Shown here one piece after another: positions 1 through 10,900 of a DNA stretch of 64,000 nt. Where the stretch lies: NCBI GenBank assembly GCA_031291435.1, contig JARLJC010000370.1, forward strand, positions 62,001 through 126,000, given 5' to 3'. Positions within the stretch are counted from its first letter, which is position 1, and every line of letters begins with the position of its first letter. The notes beneath the pieces are model-generated. The model had not been told where the DNA came from. It saw only the letters and a list, made by a program, of their open reading frames with translations, and did not search any database. Made by a program: the position numbers and the translations under genes. This stretch comes from Alphaproteobacteria bacterium (GTDB lineage: Bacteria; Pseudomonadota; Alphaproteobacteria; UBA9219).

Positions 1-557
1 CTGCGCGGCGAAAAAACCGGTATCGCGCCGATCTCGCCTTTCTTCAGCGCGGCGATCAGGCCAGGCGAGAAATCTTCCGCCGCCACCGCCTCGTAAACCG
101 GCCATATGGCCAGAGTATAACCCTGCGCCGCCAGCATTTCCTGCGCCTTGCCATCGACGATGTCGCCCGCAATATGCAGAATGGGCAGGCTTTTATCAGG
201 CAGCGCGGCCATCATCATCTTGGCCAGTTCGGCGCTGCCCGCCACGCCGCATTTGATATCGGTGAAGCCCAGCACACGCGCCGCCTCTCCCGTCACGGCA
301 CCGACGCAAAAACAGGGCAGGCCCAGAAGCCCGGTGACGGCGTCGCGGTTTTCTTCGAAGGCATCGATGGCGTTGGCCGAGGTAATCATCACCGCCTGAT
401 GCTGCCCCGGCGGACGCGCCGAACCCGTGGCACGGATCAGGAGCAGCGGCCCGATCAGACAGGTAAAGCCATGGCGGGCCAGAAGCGCGGCCCATCTTTC
501 CGATGAGGCACGCGGCCGCGTCAAAAGTATTTTCTTGGTCGGGGCGGATTCAGTCAC
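1..557 (-). CDS. hemD: Uroporphyrinogen-III synthase (partial at window edge, GTG start inferred)
   Basis: Reverse-strand translation VTESAPTKKILLTRPRASSERWAALLARHGF...MITSANAIDAFEENRD...CVGAVTGEAARVLGF; directly downstream of hemC on the same strand. Confidence 0.8.
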   Translation of the reverse strand, partial: MTESAPTKKILLTRPRASSERWAALLARHGFTCLIGPLLLIRATGSARPPGQHQAVMITSANAIDAFEENRDAVTGLLGLPCFCVGAVTGEAARVLGFTDIKCGVAGSAELAKMMMAALPDKSLPILHIAGDIVDGKAQEMLAAQGYTLAIWPVYEAVAAEDFSPGLIAALKKGEIGAIPVFSPR

Positions 558-565
558 GCGGGCGA

Positions 566-1507
566 TTATGCCGCAAAAATATCGGCAGGGGAACGGCCTC
601 GCAGTTCCATTCCCAATTGCGCGCCAATCGCATCGGCATCCGCCGCCGCGCCGCTGGCCGAAAGCCGCAGCAGCGAAGTTCCGTCCGCCCGCGCCACCAG
701 CGCCTCGATGCTAAATTGCCCCGGCCCCGTCATCACCGCATAGGCCCCGGCGGGCGTGTGGCATGAACCTTCGATGGCCCGCATCACCGCGCGTTCGGCG
801 GTGACGCACACGCTGCTCGCCTCATGTGTAAGCGCCGCCAGCAGTCCGCGCACTTCCTCATCGTCGGCGCGTATTTCGACGCCCAGCGCGCCCTGCGCCG
901 CCGCAGGCAGCATCAGCGAAGTCGGCAAAATCGAACTGATGCGCCCCGCCACGTCGAGGCGCGCCATGCCCGCCACCGCCAGCAAAGTCGCGTCGGCGAG
1001 CCCGTCTTCCAGTTTCTTCAGCCGCGTTTCGACATTGCCGCGCAATGGCACCACGCGCAGATCGGGGCGCTGGGCCAGCAATTGTGCCTGCCGACGCAGG
1101 CTCGAGGTGCCGACGGTGGCACCCTGCGGCAATTCGTCGAGCGTATGCGCCACCCGACCCACGAAAGCATCCCGCGGATCGTTGCGTTCGGTCACGGTGG
1201 CGATCGCGAGGCCTTGCGGCATCACGCTGGCGACGTCTTTCATCGAATGCACCGCCATATCGATATGGCCGGTCAGCAATGCTTCTTCGATTTCCTTGGT
1301 GAACAGGCCTTTGTTGCCGCCCATCTCGATAAAGCGGCGGTCTTTATGTTCGGGCCGCCAGTCGCCTGTGGTGCGGATGGGAACGATATCGATGTCGGCT
1401 TCTTCGCCGAGATGCGGGTGCGCCGCCAGCAAACGGCGGCGGATTTCTTCGGCCTGAATCAAAGCGAGCGGACTACCGCGCGTGCCGAGACGGATAGATT
1501 TTTTCAT
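566..1507 (-). CDS. hemC: Hydroxymethylbilane synthase (porphobilinogen deaminase)
   Basis: MKKSIRLGTRGSPLALIQAEEIRRRL...HSMKDV...GTSSLRRQAQLLAQRPDL...GNVETRL...EGSCHTPAGAYA motifs. Confidence 0.97.
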   Translation of the reverse strand: MKKSIRLGTRGSPLALIQAEEIRRRLLAAHPHLGEEADIDIVPIRTTGDWRPEHKDRRFIEMGGNKGLFTKEIEEALLTGHIDMAVHSMKDVASVMPQGLAIATVTERNDPRDAFVGRVAHTLDELPQGATVGTSSLRRQAQLLAQRPDLRVVPLRGNVETRLKKLEDGLADATLLAVAGMARLDVAGRISSILPTSLMLPAAAQGALGVEIRADDEEVRGLLAALTHEASSVCVTAERAVMRAIEGSCHTPAGAYAVMTGPGQFSIEALVARADGTSLLRLSASGAAADADAIGAQLGMELRGRSPADIFAA

Positions 1508-1693
1508 CGCGTTCAGACTCTTGTTCCTGCGCGCCCGCTTCATCAGAAAGATTGCGCCGCCTTATGAAAAAGGCTTCGCCCTCTTAACAAATTTTTCACT
1601 ATAGAATCAATGAATTAGTTTCTGGCTTTGGCGGTATAATGTTTCCCACGGCCAAGCACCGCCGCATCAAGGAAGAACTTGCCGATGAAAAGA

Positions 1694-1954
1694 CTAGACC
1701 CGGATATTGACGGAGCCGCCGCGTTTGTCGGTTTTGCCGTTTTTGGCGTCGCCGCCCTCGCCGCGCCCGCCGCCTTTGCCGCGATCATGGTTGCTGCGGC
1801 TGTGGCTGTTTTTTTCCGATTTGGGGGAAGGATCGACCGCATTCTGCACCAAAGGCGCCATCGCCTGCAGATTGGGCACGGCTTTGGCGGCCATATCCTG
1901 CGGCAACGCGTTGGTCATCAAGGGCGGCGGTACGGATGCGATCTGCATAGTCAC
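1694..1954 (-). CDS. Small basic low-complexity hypothetical protein (86 aa)
   Basis: ORF MTMQIASVPPPLMTNALPQDMAAKAVPNLQ...RGGSVNIRV; isolated between hemC and the DUF2336 gene. Confidence 0.45.
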   Translation of the reverse strand: MTMQIASVPPPLMTNALPQDMAAKAVPNLQAMAPLVQNAVDPSPKSEKNSHSRSNHDRGKGGGRGEGGDAKNGKTDKRGGSVNIRV

Positions 1955-2100
1955 CTATGGAGTGCGAGCTTATCTGAATTATTGCCGGAACGTAATAAAT
2001 AATCCTTTAATTATTTCATGCGAAAGATGGAAGAACCGGTCCTACATATATATGACAAGCGTGGTTTTTCATGGGGTTAGCGACGGGAAGGTTGAGTCTT

Positions 2101-3243
2101 ATGAGTCCGATTAACGATAAATTACCGACTATGCTGGCTCTGGCCCGCGAGCATACCGAGCTGTCGCGCGTGCAGCTGGCCGGGATGCTGGCCGACATTT
2201 TCCTGGCGCCTGACGCAACGTTGTCGCTGCGCGAAGAAGAAATGGTCAATGAGCTGATCGATCAGCTCATGCTCAACAGCACGCCGAAAGTGCGCGCCCA
2301 GCTGGTCGAAAAATTCGTCGATCTGACGCGCATGCCGCGCCGCGTCGCTTCCAACCTCGCACAGGATAATAGCATCAGCATCGCCGGGCCGATTTTGCTG
2401 GCGAGCCCCAACCTCACCGATCAGGATCTTATCAACGTCGTGACCGATCACGGCAGCGATCATGCCCTCGCCGTCGCCTCGCGCCAGAAAATAAGCGAAG
2501 CCGTGGCCGACGCCCTCGTCACCACCGGTGATGTCCGCGTCATGCAGGTGGTGGCCGAAAATCTCGGCGCGCATCTCAGCCGCAACGCGGTCGATGTCGT
2601 CGCCGACGCCGCGCGTTACGCCATCGAACTGCGCGAACCGCTGCTGCGCCGCCCCGAAATGAATGCCGAAGCGGCGGTCAAGCTTTACTGGTGGGTCGAA
2701 CAGGATCTGCGCCGTTATGCCCTCAAACGTTTCGGCATCACCAGCGGGCAGATCGACCAGGCGCTGGCCTCGACCATCGGCTCGTTCCTCGACGACCATG
2801 TTCACCAGAAAGCTAACGACGAAGTGATGCAGCAGGTCGCGCAATGGATGGAAGACCATAATGCGGTCAATACCGCCGTCCTGCCGCAGGTTCTGCGCAT
2901 GGGGCATTTCCGCCTGTTCAATATGCTGATCGCGCGCCTCGCGGGCCTCAACCTGTCGCTGATCGACACTATTATGTCCGAAGCCGGAGGCCGCGGCCTC
3001 GCTTCCATCTGCCGCGCGGTCGAAATCGACAAACCGGGTTTTGTTTCGCTGTTCCTTTTGGCGCGCGGCGGCCGTCCCGGCGATCAGGTCGTGCATCCGC
3101 GCGAATTGTCGCACGCGCTTTCCACCTTCGACCGCATGTCGCCCGCGATCGCCAAGGACCTGCTGCATAGCTGGAGCGTCAACCCCGATTACTTCGCCAA
3201 GCACCGCGAAGAATCCGCGCGCGAAGACCATCTGTTCCTTTAA
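2101..3243 (+). CDS. DUF2336 domain-containing protein
   Basis: Helical repeat-like protein MSPINDKLPTMLALAREHTELSRVQLAGMLADIFL...; resembles alphaproteobacterial DUF2336 proteins. Confidence 0.75.
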   Translation: MSPINDKLPTMLALAREHTELSRVQLAGMLADIFLAPDATLSLREEEMVNELIDQLMLNSTPKVRAQLVEKFVDLTRMPRRVASNLAQDNSISIAGPILLASPNLTDQDLINVVTDHGSDHALAVASRQKISEAVADALVTTGDVRVMQVVAENLGAHLSRNAVDVVADAARYAIELREPLLRRPEMNAEAAVKLYWWVEQDLRRYALKRFGITSGQIDQALASTIGSFLDDHVHQKANDEVMQQVAQWMEDHNAVNTAVLPQVLRMGHFRLFNMLIARLAGLNLSLIDTIMSEAGGRGLASICRAVEIDKPGFVSLFLLARGGRPGDQVVHPRELSHALSTFDRMSPAIAKDLLHSWSVNPDYFAKHREESAREDHLFL

Positions 3244-5283
3244 TCAGTTCTGCATAAACAGCGCGTTGAACATCGCCATTATTATGGCGACGCAGATCAG
3301 GGCGATGGCGAGGAAACTGCTGATCGAAGCAGCCATCGGTTTGCCCGAGCTGCGCACAACGCTTTCGCGGTTATTGAGCTTGGCCTCGAGCCCGGCGATT
3401 TCCTTCTGAATATTGAGATAGAGAATTCGCGCCGCCGTGAATTCCTGGCGGTCGCGTTCGATGCGGCGGTGATCGTCGATCAACCGCACCAGCCCGTTGA
3501 GATCGCCCTTCTTGGCCGTTTCCGCGATCAGTTTCTGCATGCGTTCGCGCAGGGCCTTGCTTAAAAAGCGCCGCACGGCGGGTTCCACGAAGGGGGCCAG
3601 CCACGCCGCCAGCTGCGGCAATTCTTCCGGCCCATTGCGATATTGCAGCTCCGCGAACAAATTCAGAAGCGCGAGACCGCGCTTCATCGAACCTTCCGGC
3701 AAAGCCATGGCGTCGAACAAACTCTCGCTACGCTTGTCGCGCACGATCAGAAAGGCGGCGATATGCCTGTCCATCGGCTCGCGCGGGCGGGTGCCGCTGG
3801 CCGCCACGCGTTCGAGCGCGGGCAGCAGCATCTTGGGCGCGGTCACATATTGCCCGCGCAGCATCGGGCTGAGGCAGGGCAGGCCCTGATTAAGTTCGTA
3901 AGTCACCCGTTCGATGCCGTTGCCGTAACTGAGCTTGTCGATCAGGCCTTTCATCCGTTCGAACAGCTGCAGGATCGAGACGAAATCGCCTTTATGCTCG
4001 TGCTGCTGCTCGATCCAGACGCCGACCAGCTGGCTGGAAATAACCTCCGACAGCGCCGCCGCGTTGTTGCCGGTCACCACGGCGTCGGCCAGCAGCGAGG
4101 CGATGCCCGAAGGCATCGTCGCGATGCCGCGATAGCGTATCGGCGCCGCCGGGTCGAGCGCGATGCTGACCCGCGCCACCAGCTGTTCTTCGTAATGCGC
4201 GGTCTTGCCGCTGGTCTTCAGATCATGCACCACGCCTTCCACGGCACGGGCGCGGTCTTCGTCATTCATGGCGCGGCGGAGCCATTTATTCATCGACTCG
4301 TTTTCGATGACCTTGGCCGCCTCGCTGACATTGGCGGCGAGAGCCGTCGCCAGCAGCGAGGCCTGCCAATATTCCTTGCCGAGAAAATCGAAATGGCGCG
4401 TCGACCGTTTGCCGGCGTCCGAGCTTTTCAGCGTCATGCGCCGCCCGTTGAGCCATTGGTCGAGATCGGCGGCGCTCCATCTCTGCTGGGAATCGTCGGT
4501 CAGAAGGCCGCGCAGAATTTCGATATGCGCGGGCGGCAGGCGCTGCGACCCGACCAGGGTGCCGAAGCTGCCGCGCTGCATTTTCATATCGATGATGGCC
4601 GCATCGTCGAGGCCGTTAAGGGGATTATGCCCGACGATAAGGGAGGCCAGCGTGGCCCCGAACGCATAGCAATCGTCGGCATGAATGCCGGGCCCGCGCC
4701 CCAGCGGCATCGCCTGCGCCCGTTCGATCGGTTCGAAAATGACCGGCTGGCCGATGCCCGCCGGCACCGACAGGCATTCGCCGATCTGCGGCGGGGCTGC
4801 ATTGCCGATGCGCCAGAAAATATTGGTGGGGCGGATGGCGTTATGCACCAATCCTGAGACCATCAGCGACACCAAAGCATTGACCATCGGCGCGATGAAA
4901 TGATGGCGGATGGAATCTTCGTTGAGCACGGCATGGGTTTCGTTGAGGTCGGCCATCATGCGCGGGGCCAGCGGGCGCTGATAGACGAAGGCATAGGCGC
5001 GCTGCCCGTCGGGCCATGTCACCACGCCGCTTTCCACCAGTTTGACGATGCTGGGATTATCGATGGTGCGCATCGAGGTGACCGACTCGATGCGCGGCGG
5101 CAGGCTCGACATGCACACAATGGCATACAGATCCGACGCTGTTTCGGTGCGGTAGCGCGCGCCAAAAGCCATCCCGCCCGCCGTGTTGAGTTCGGGCAGG
5201 GGCGAGGTGGGGAAAATCTCGATCTTCGCGCCCAGCATGACGCCGGAGGAGCTGCCCGAATTTTGTGCGTTGTCGTAGGTCAT
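3244..5283 (-). CDS. Protein kinase-like (probable pseudokinase) protein with C-terminal transmembrane helix
   Basis: Kinase-like lobe with LVHNAIRPTNIFWR in place of HRDLKxxN; C-terminus SISSFLAIALICVAIIMAMFNALFMQN is a TM segment. Confidence 0.7.
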   Translation of the reverse strand: MTYDNAQNSGSSSGVMLGAKIEIFPTSPLPELNTAGGMAFGARYRTETASDLYAIVCMSSLPPRIESVTSMRTIDNPSIVKLVESGVVTWPDGQRAYAFVYQRPLAPRMMADLNETHAVLNEDSIRHHFIAPMVNALVSLMVSGLVHNAIRPTNIFWRIGNAAPPQIGECLSVPAGIGQPVIFEPIERAQAMPLGRGPGIHADDCYAFGATLASLIVGHNPLNGLDDAAIIDMKMQRGSFGTLVGSQRLPPAHIEILRGLLTDDSQQRWSAADLDQWLNGRRMTLKSSDAGKRSTRHFDFLGKEYWQASLLATALAANVSEAAKVIENESMNKWLRRAMNDEDRARAVEGVVHDLKTSGKTAHYEEQLVARVSIALDPAAPIRYRGIATMPSGIASLLADAVVTGNNAAALSEVISSQLVGVWIEQQHEHKGDFVSILQLFERMKGLIDKLSYGNGIERVTYELNQGLPCLSPMLRGQYVTAPKMLLPALERVAASGTRPREPMDRHIAAFLIVRDKRSESLFDAMALPEGSMKRGLALLNLFAELQYRNGPEELPQLAAWLAPFVEPAVRRFLSKALRERMQKLIAETAKKGDLNGLVRLIDDHRRIERDRQEFTAARILYLNIQKEIAGLEAKLNNRESVVRSSGKPMAASISSFLAIALICVAIIMAMFNALFMQN

Positions 5284-5333
5284 GGGGGAAAGCAAGAGGA
5301 AGACGGACGGACAGTTTAAATCATTTCCATCGG

Positions 5334-6602
5334 TTAGGGAAATGCCTGTTTTCGGTAGGACGCGCGCAACGGAGCCTTTTCATCGAAGGCGGGCACCGCA
5401 TAAAGCGTATCCCCGCGCCACAAAGCGGGCAATGTCGCCCGCACCCGCCCCTGCGGCACCGCGTGCCGCAGTCCCGGTGCCAGCCGGTCGAGCCGGTCAT
5501 GCGGCGCGGCGCCCAGAGCCCGCACTTCCAGCCCTTCGTCCCCTTCGACCGTTCCCGTCACTTTCCAGCGCCCGTCCCACAGAACGCTCTCGCCGCTGTG
5601 GAAAGAGGCAGTTTCGGTAACGGCTGCGGGTTCGCGCAAGATCGCCACCCGTTCAGGCAGCGCCGAAACGATGCAGCCGTAAAAAGTGCGTGGCGGCGCG
5701 GGTTCGGATATCGCATCCAGCAAATCGGCAAGGCCGCCGCGTTCGGGCGGATAAAAATCCTCATGCACATAACGCAGCGCCAGCACCAGCGCCCGCATCC
5801 TCACCGCGCGCGGCAAATCGCGCAAAGGGACGCGGTCGATGCGCACCCAGCCGCCGCGTTCCACCTGCGCCGCAGCCTGCAAAAATCCACGCGCGTAATG
5901 ATCGATGGCGTCAGCGGCTTCGCCCATGCGCGCGCCGAGTTCGATCAGCATATCGGCGCTCAGCCCTTCTTCGGCCAGCAAAGGCATCATTGTCCGCAGC
6001 CGCCCGCGCGCGAATTTCGCCGACGCGTTGCTGGGGTCGGTCACGAAAGCCACGCCCGCTTGTTCGCAGGTCGCCACCAGCCGCGCTTTGCCGGTGCCCA
6101 GCAAAGGCCGCAGCAGCCGCACCCCGTCGCGCATCCGCTGCGCCGCAATGCCCGCGAGGCCATCGACGCCGCTGCCTTTGGCAAGGCGCATCAAGATCGT
6201 TTCGGCCTGATCCTCGCGCTGGTGCCCCAGCAGCAGATCGCCCGCGCCGATTTTATGGCAGGCCCCGATCAGCAACTGATAACGCGCCGTCCGCGCGGCC
6301 TCATGCAGCCGCGCCTTCACCGGTTCATGTTCCCAGCGCAGAATTTCCGCGCGCAGGCCGAGAGCCTCCAGTCTTTCTTTGGTCTGCGCGGCTTCCATCG
6401 CCGATTCAGCCCGCAGCCCGTGATCGACGATCAGCGCCGTGACATCGCGCAGCCCCCATCGTTTCAGGCATAAAGCCAGCGCCATGCTGTCGGGGCCGCC
6501 AGAGGTGGCGACCGCGATTTTTTCGGCGAGAGGGGAGAAACCATCGAGCAGCCGCGCGAATTCTTCCGCGCTAATCGCTGTTTCTAGCGCGCAATCGGAC
6601 AT
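5334..6602 (-). CDS. tilS: tRNA(Ile)-lysidine synthase
   Basis: PP-loop VATSGGPDSMALALCL, LIVDHGLR, GHQREDQAETILMRLAKGSGVDGLAG. Confidence 0.95.
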   Translation of the reverse strand: MSDCALETAISAEEFARLLDGFSPLAEKIAVATSGGPDSMALALCLKRWGLRDVTALIVDHGLRAESAMEAAQTKERLEALGLRAEILRWEHEPVKARLHEAARTARYQLLIGACHKIGAGDLLLGHQREDQAETILMRLAKGSGVDGLAGIAAQRMRDGVRLLRPLLGTGKARLVATCEQAGVAFVTDPSNASAKFARGRLRTMMPLLAEEGLSADMLIELGARMGEAADAIDHYARGFLQAAAQVERGGWVRIDRVPLRDLPRAVRMRALVLALRYVHEDFYPPERGGLADLLDAISEPAPPRTFYGCIVSALPERVAILREPAAVTETASFHSGESVLWDGRWKVTGTVEGDEGLEVRALGAAPHDRLDRLAPGLRHAVPQGRVRATLPALWRGDTLYAVPAFDEKAPLRASYRKQAFP

Positions 6603-7468
6603 TTCAGATGCGCGCGTTCTTCCTTGGCCCGCGCCTTGATGGTCTCGGGCGCACGGGGATATTTGGATTTCAGTTCGTTGAGCGTGACACAGGCGTCGTT
6701 GATCTTGTTAAGCGCGCCCAGCGACATGCCGAGTTTCAAAAGGCAATCGGGCGCCTTCGGCCCCTGCGGATTTTGCTGGAAGGCATCAGCGAAAGCGACG
6801 GCGGCCTCGTCGAAGCGCGCCCGCACATAAAGTGTTTCGCCATACCAGTATTTGGCGTTTTCGATCAGCTTGTCCTTGGGATTTTTGTCGATGAAGGTTT
6901 TGAACGCCTTTTCGGCCTCAGGATAATTTTCTTCGCGCAGCAGGCCGAAGGCGCGGTCATATTGTTCCTGCACCGTCAACCCGTAATCGGGCGGCGCGTT
7001 GGGCAGCGGCGGCGCCTGCGGATTATTAACGGCGCCGGTTACTTTTCCGTCCTGCACTTTCAAGGCCCCCAGCGTGCCGCTGGGCGAAAGATCGGGCGGG
7101 GCTGCGGATTGCTGCGGCGGCTGGGGCTGCGACGGCACCTGCACCGGTGGTGGTGGTGGGGGCGGCGCGGCCGCCTGTTGCGCGGCGGCTTGCTGGGCCG
7201 CGGTCTGTTGAGCCGCCTGCTGCGCCGATTCAAGGCGCGCGAAACGCGCGTCGTCGTCGCTTTGCTGGCGCTGCAAAACCTGACTCACGCGGTTTATGTT
7301 GAATTCGACCTGTTCGAGGCGGCCATTGAGGTCGCGCATCTGCGCCTCAAGCGCCGAAAGGCGGGTTTCGTTATAGGTCGCGGACGAGCCGGTGCCGGCG
7401 TCCTGCGCCAGGGCAGGCAGGCTCGCGGCGAGGAACATACAGCTCAAGAGGATAGGGGAAAACTTCAT
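6584..7468 (-). CDS. cpoB: Tol-Pal system protein CpoB/YbgF (periplasmic TPR)
   Basis: Signal peptide, coiled coil, Q/P-rich linker, then EQYDRAFGLLREENYPEAEKAFKTFIDKNPKDKLIENAKYWYGETLYVR. Confidence 0.9.
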   Translation of the reverse strand: MKFSPILLSCMFLAASLPALAQDAGTGSSATYNETRLSALEAQMRDLNGRLEQVEFNINRVSQVLQRQQSDDDARFARLESAQQAAQQTAAQQAAAQQAAAPPPPPPPVQVPSQPQPPQQSAAPPDLSPSGTLGALKVQDGKVTGAVNNPQAPPLPNAPPDYGLTVQEQYDRAFGLLREENYPEAEKAFKTFIDKNPKDKLIENAKYWYGETLYVRARFDEAAVAFADAFQQNPQGPKAPDCLLKLGMSLGALNKINDACVTLNELKSKYPRAPETIKARAKEERAHLKCPIAR

Positions 7469-7557
7469 GGAAAACCCGGACTGCGGCGCTGCGGACGCGG
7501 TCGAGTTTAGGCGCGTGACGATAAAAGTCAAACATGCTCATGTTTCCCTGCACCCGT

Positions 7558-7791
7558 TCAGATGGTTTCGGCCGAGCCCACTTTGCGGCGGCGGCCGCGG
7601 CGCGGAATATCGGCGAACTGGCTGAGGACGCCTGCGGGCATATCGCCACCTTCTTTCAGGCGCAGTTCGCTGAGCGCGCGGGTCAGCACGATCTTCTCGC
7701 GCAGATCGTCCTGGTCGCCGATGCTCATGATAGCCAGCCGGTTTTCGATCAAGTCGCTGAGGACTTCGATGCTGGTGCGGGACAAAATCAT
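7558..7791 (-). CDS. Hypothetical protein (77 aa)
   Basis: MILSRTSIEVLSDLIENRLAIMSIGDQDDLREKIVLTRALSELRLKEGG...; plausible non-random ORF upstream of cpoB. Confidence 0.55.
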   Translation of the reverse strand: MILSRTSIEVLSDLIENRLAIMSIGDQDDLREKIVLTRALSELRLKEGGDMPAGVLSQFADIPRRGRRRKVGSAETI

Positions 7792-7927
7792 CTAAATCTC
7801 CGTTAAAATGGGTTCTCAAAAATGCTTGTCTAATAAGCCTATTATTTATCTAAAATGTTAAATTGTTGTGAATCCGTTAGGACTTATGAATCATCTATGA
7901 AAACCGCCCGGGGTGGTTAGCGCCGGG

Positions 7928-10900
7928 TTAATTTCGGGCTTTTTTCTCGTGATGATCGGCACCCAGCAGCATATACATCGCGGGCACGACGAACAAAGTG
8001 AACAAGGTGCCGACCGAAAGCCCGGTGGCGATAACAAGGCCCATATTGAAGCGCGACAAAGCGCCGGCGCCCGTCGCCACGATCAGCGGCACGACGCCCA
8101 GAACCATGGCGGCTGTGGTCATCAGGATCGGGCGCAGACGCACGGCGGCGGCTTCGACAATGGCGTCTTCCTTGCTGCGCCCGGCCTTCTGCAGATTGTT
8201 GGCGAATTCGGTGATGAGGATGCCGTGCTTGCTGATAAGCCCCATCAGGGTCACGAGTCCGACCTGCGTATAGATGTTGATGCTGGCCTTGCCGATGCCG
8301 CCGAGGCCGAGCGCCTGCAGGAACCAGCCCACCGCCGCCGGAAACGCCTTGAGCGTGCCCGCATCTGTGCTGTCGAGGCTGATAAAGAACAACGCGCCCG
8401 CGATCGACATCGGCACCGAAATCAGGATGATGAGCGGGTCGCGGAAAGATTCAAATTGCGCCGCCAGCGTCAGGAAAATGATGATAAGCGCGAACAAAAA
8501 GGTCATCGCGAATCCGCTCGACTCCTGCGCGAACTGGCGCGACTGGCCGCCGTAATCGAAGCTGTAGCCTGCGGGCAGGTCCTGCTTCGCCAGCGTTTCA
8601 AGCGCATGCAAAGCGTCACCCAGCGTCACGCCGGGGAACATCACGCCCTGCACGGTAGCGGCGTTGATCTGCTGGAAATGGTTGAGGGATTCCGGCACCG
8701 TCTTGACATCGATATGCGCAAGGGTCGAGAGCGCGATCGGCTCGCCCGAAGCCGTGCGGACATAATAATCATTGAGCTGATCGGTAGTGAGGCGCGAGAC
8801 CTGCTGCACCTGCGGAATGACTTTGTACGAACGGCCCGAAAGCGTGAAGTAATTGACATAGCCGCCGCCCAGCATCGAGGACAAAGCGTTGCCGACATCG
8901 TTCATCGTCAGCCCGAACTGCGCGGCCTTGTCGCGGTCGATGACCACGGTCGCCTGCGGCAGATCATATTTGAGATCGTTGTCGAGAAACAAAAAGATGC
9001 CCGATTTCTGCGCGTCGGCCATAAAAGCCTGCACGACATCGTTCATGCGGTCGAAAGGCTGCGTCGAAGTGATGATGAATTGCAGCGGCAAACCGCGGCT
9101 GCCCGGCAAAGGCGGCGGCTGGAACACCGCCGAGCGCACGCCCGCGAGTTTATTCAAATCGGCCTGCACCAGCGGTTGCAGATCGTTGGTGGTGCGGGTG
9201 CGTTCGTTCCACGGCACCAGGCGCATACCCGCGATGTAACGCGATTGCGCGTCGAGCTGGAATACATGGCCGGTTTCGGGATAGGCGGTGACGGTGTCGA
9301 ATACTTTCTTGCTATAAAGCTGGCGCTGATCGATGGTCGAATCCGGCGCCGAGGTCAAAAGCGAAATGATGATGCCCTGATCTTCCTGCGGCGCGAGTTC
9401 GGTGCGCGCGCTGGAATAAAGGAAATAGATGCTGCAAAGGATAAGCGCAGCGAATACCAACGTGACCGGCAGATATTTAAGGCTGGCATGCAGGCGGCGC
9501 TCGTAACTTTTATGCAGGCGCATGAAAGCGCGGTCGAGGCCGGAAACGAGTCTTTGTTCCCAGCCGTGATCGTCGGGGTTATGCGGCTTGAAAAAACGCC
9601 CGCACATCATCGGCGAAAGCGTCAAAGCGACGATGGCCGAAACCGTGACCGCGCCGACGAGGGTAAAGGCGAACTCGGTGAACAAAGCGCCGGTAAGGCC
9701 GCCCTGAAAACCGATCGGCACATAGACGGCGATCAGAACCACGGTCATGGCGATGATAGGGCTACCCAGCTCGCGCGCGGCCTGCTGCGCCGCCGCCATT
9801 GGCTGCATGCCTTCTTCGATATGCCGGTTGACGTTTTCGACCACGATGATCGCGTCGTCCACCACAAGCCCGATGGCCAGCACCAGCGCAAGCAGCGTCA
9901 GCAGATTGATCGAGAATCCCAGCGCCAGCATGAACACGAACGCGCCGATGAGGGACAAAGGAATGGCGATGACCGGGATGATGACCGAACGCGGCGAACC
10001 GAGGAACAGGAACACCACGACGGCGACGATCAAACCGGCTTCGAACAAAGTATGTTCGACTTCGGTGATGGCGCTTTGCACGAAATCGGTCGAGTCGTAA
10101 ATAATTTCGCCCTGAATGCCGTTGGGCAACTGGGCCTGAATGTCGGGCAGGACTTCGCGGATTTTCTTGGTGACGTCGAGCAGATTGGCGGACGGCGCCA
10201 CCTGAATGCCGATATAGACCGCCTGCTTGCCGTCGAAACCGACGCGGGTTTCGTAATCGTCGGAACCGAGCGTGACATTGGCGACATCTTTCAGCCGCAC
10301 CAAGGCCCCGGCCTGTTCCTTAATAATCAGATTGCGGAATTCATCGAGCGTATGCATATCGGTCGAGGCGTTGAGGTTGATCTGAACCATCTGCCCCTTG
10401 GTGTTGCCGAGACCCGAGATGAAATTATTCTTCGCCATAGCGGCGCTGACATCGGCGGCGGTCAACCCGTAAGCCGCCAGTTTTTTGGGATCGAGCCAGG
10501 CGCGCACCGCGAAATTCTGCGCGCCGATGATTTCCGCCGTCTGCACGCCTTCGACCGATTGCAGTTTCGGCTGCACCACGCGCAGCAGGTAATCGGTGAT
10601 GTTGTTCTGGGCCAATACATCGGATTTGAAGCCGATATACATGGCGTCAATGGTCTGACCGATCTGAATGGTCAGCACCGGTTCCTGCGCCGAGGGCGGC
10701 AGCTGGTTGCGCACCGAAGTGATCTTGGCGCTGATTTCCGACAGCGCCTTATCGGAATCATAGTTCAGCCGCAGATTGACGCTGATGGTGCTGGCGCCGT
10801 TGGCGCTGGTCGAGGTCATGTAATCGATGCCGTTGGCCTGCGCGATGGCATTTTCCAAGGGCGTGGTGATGAATCCGGCGACGGTATCGGCGTCGGCGCC

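Noticed and set aside
3643-4857. 404-aa plus-strand ORF antisense to the kinase-like gene
   Set aside because: Composition (H/R/Q/A-rich) indicates a shadow ORF; the minus strand has coherent kinase-like and TM features.
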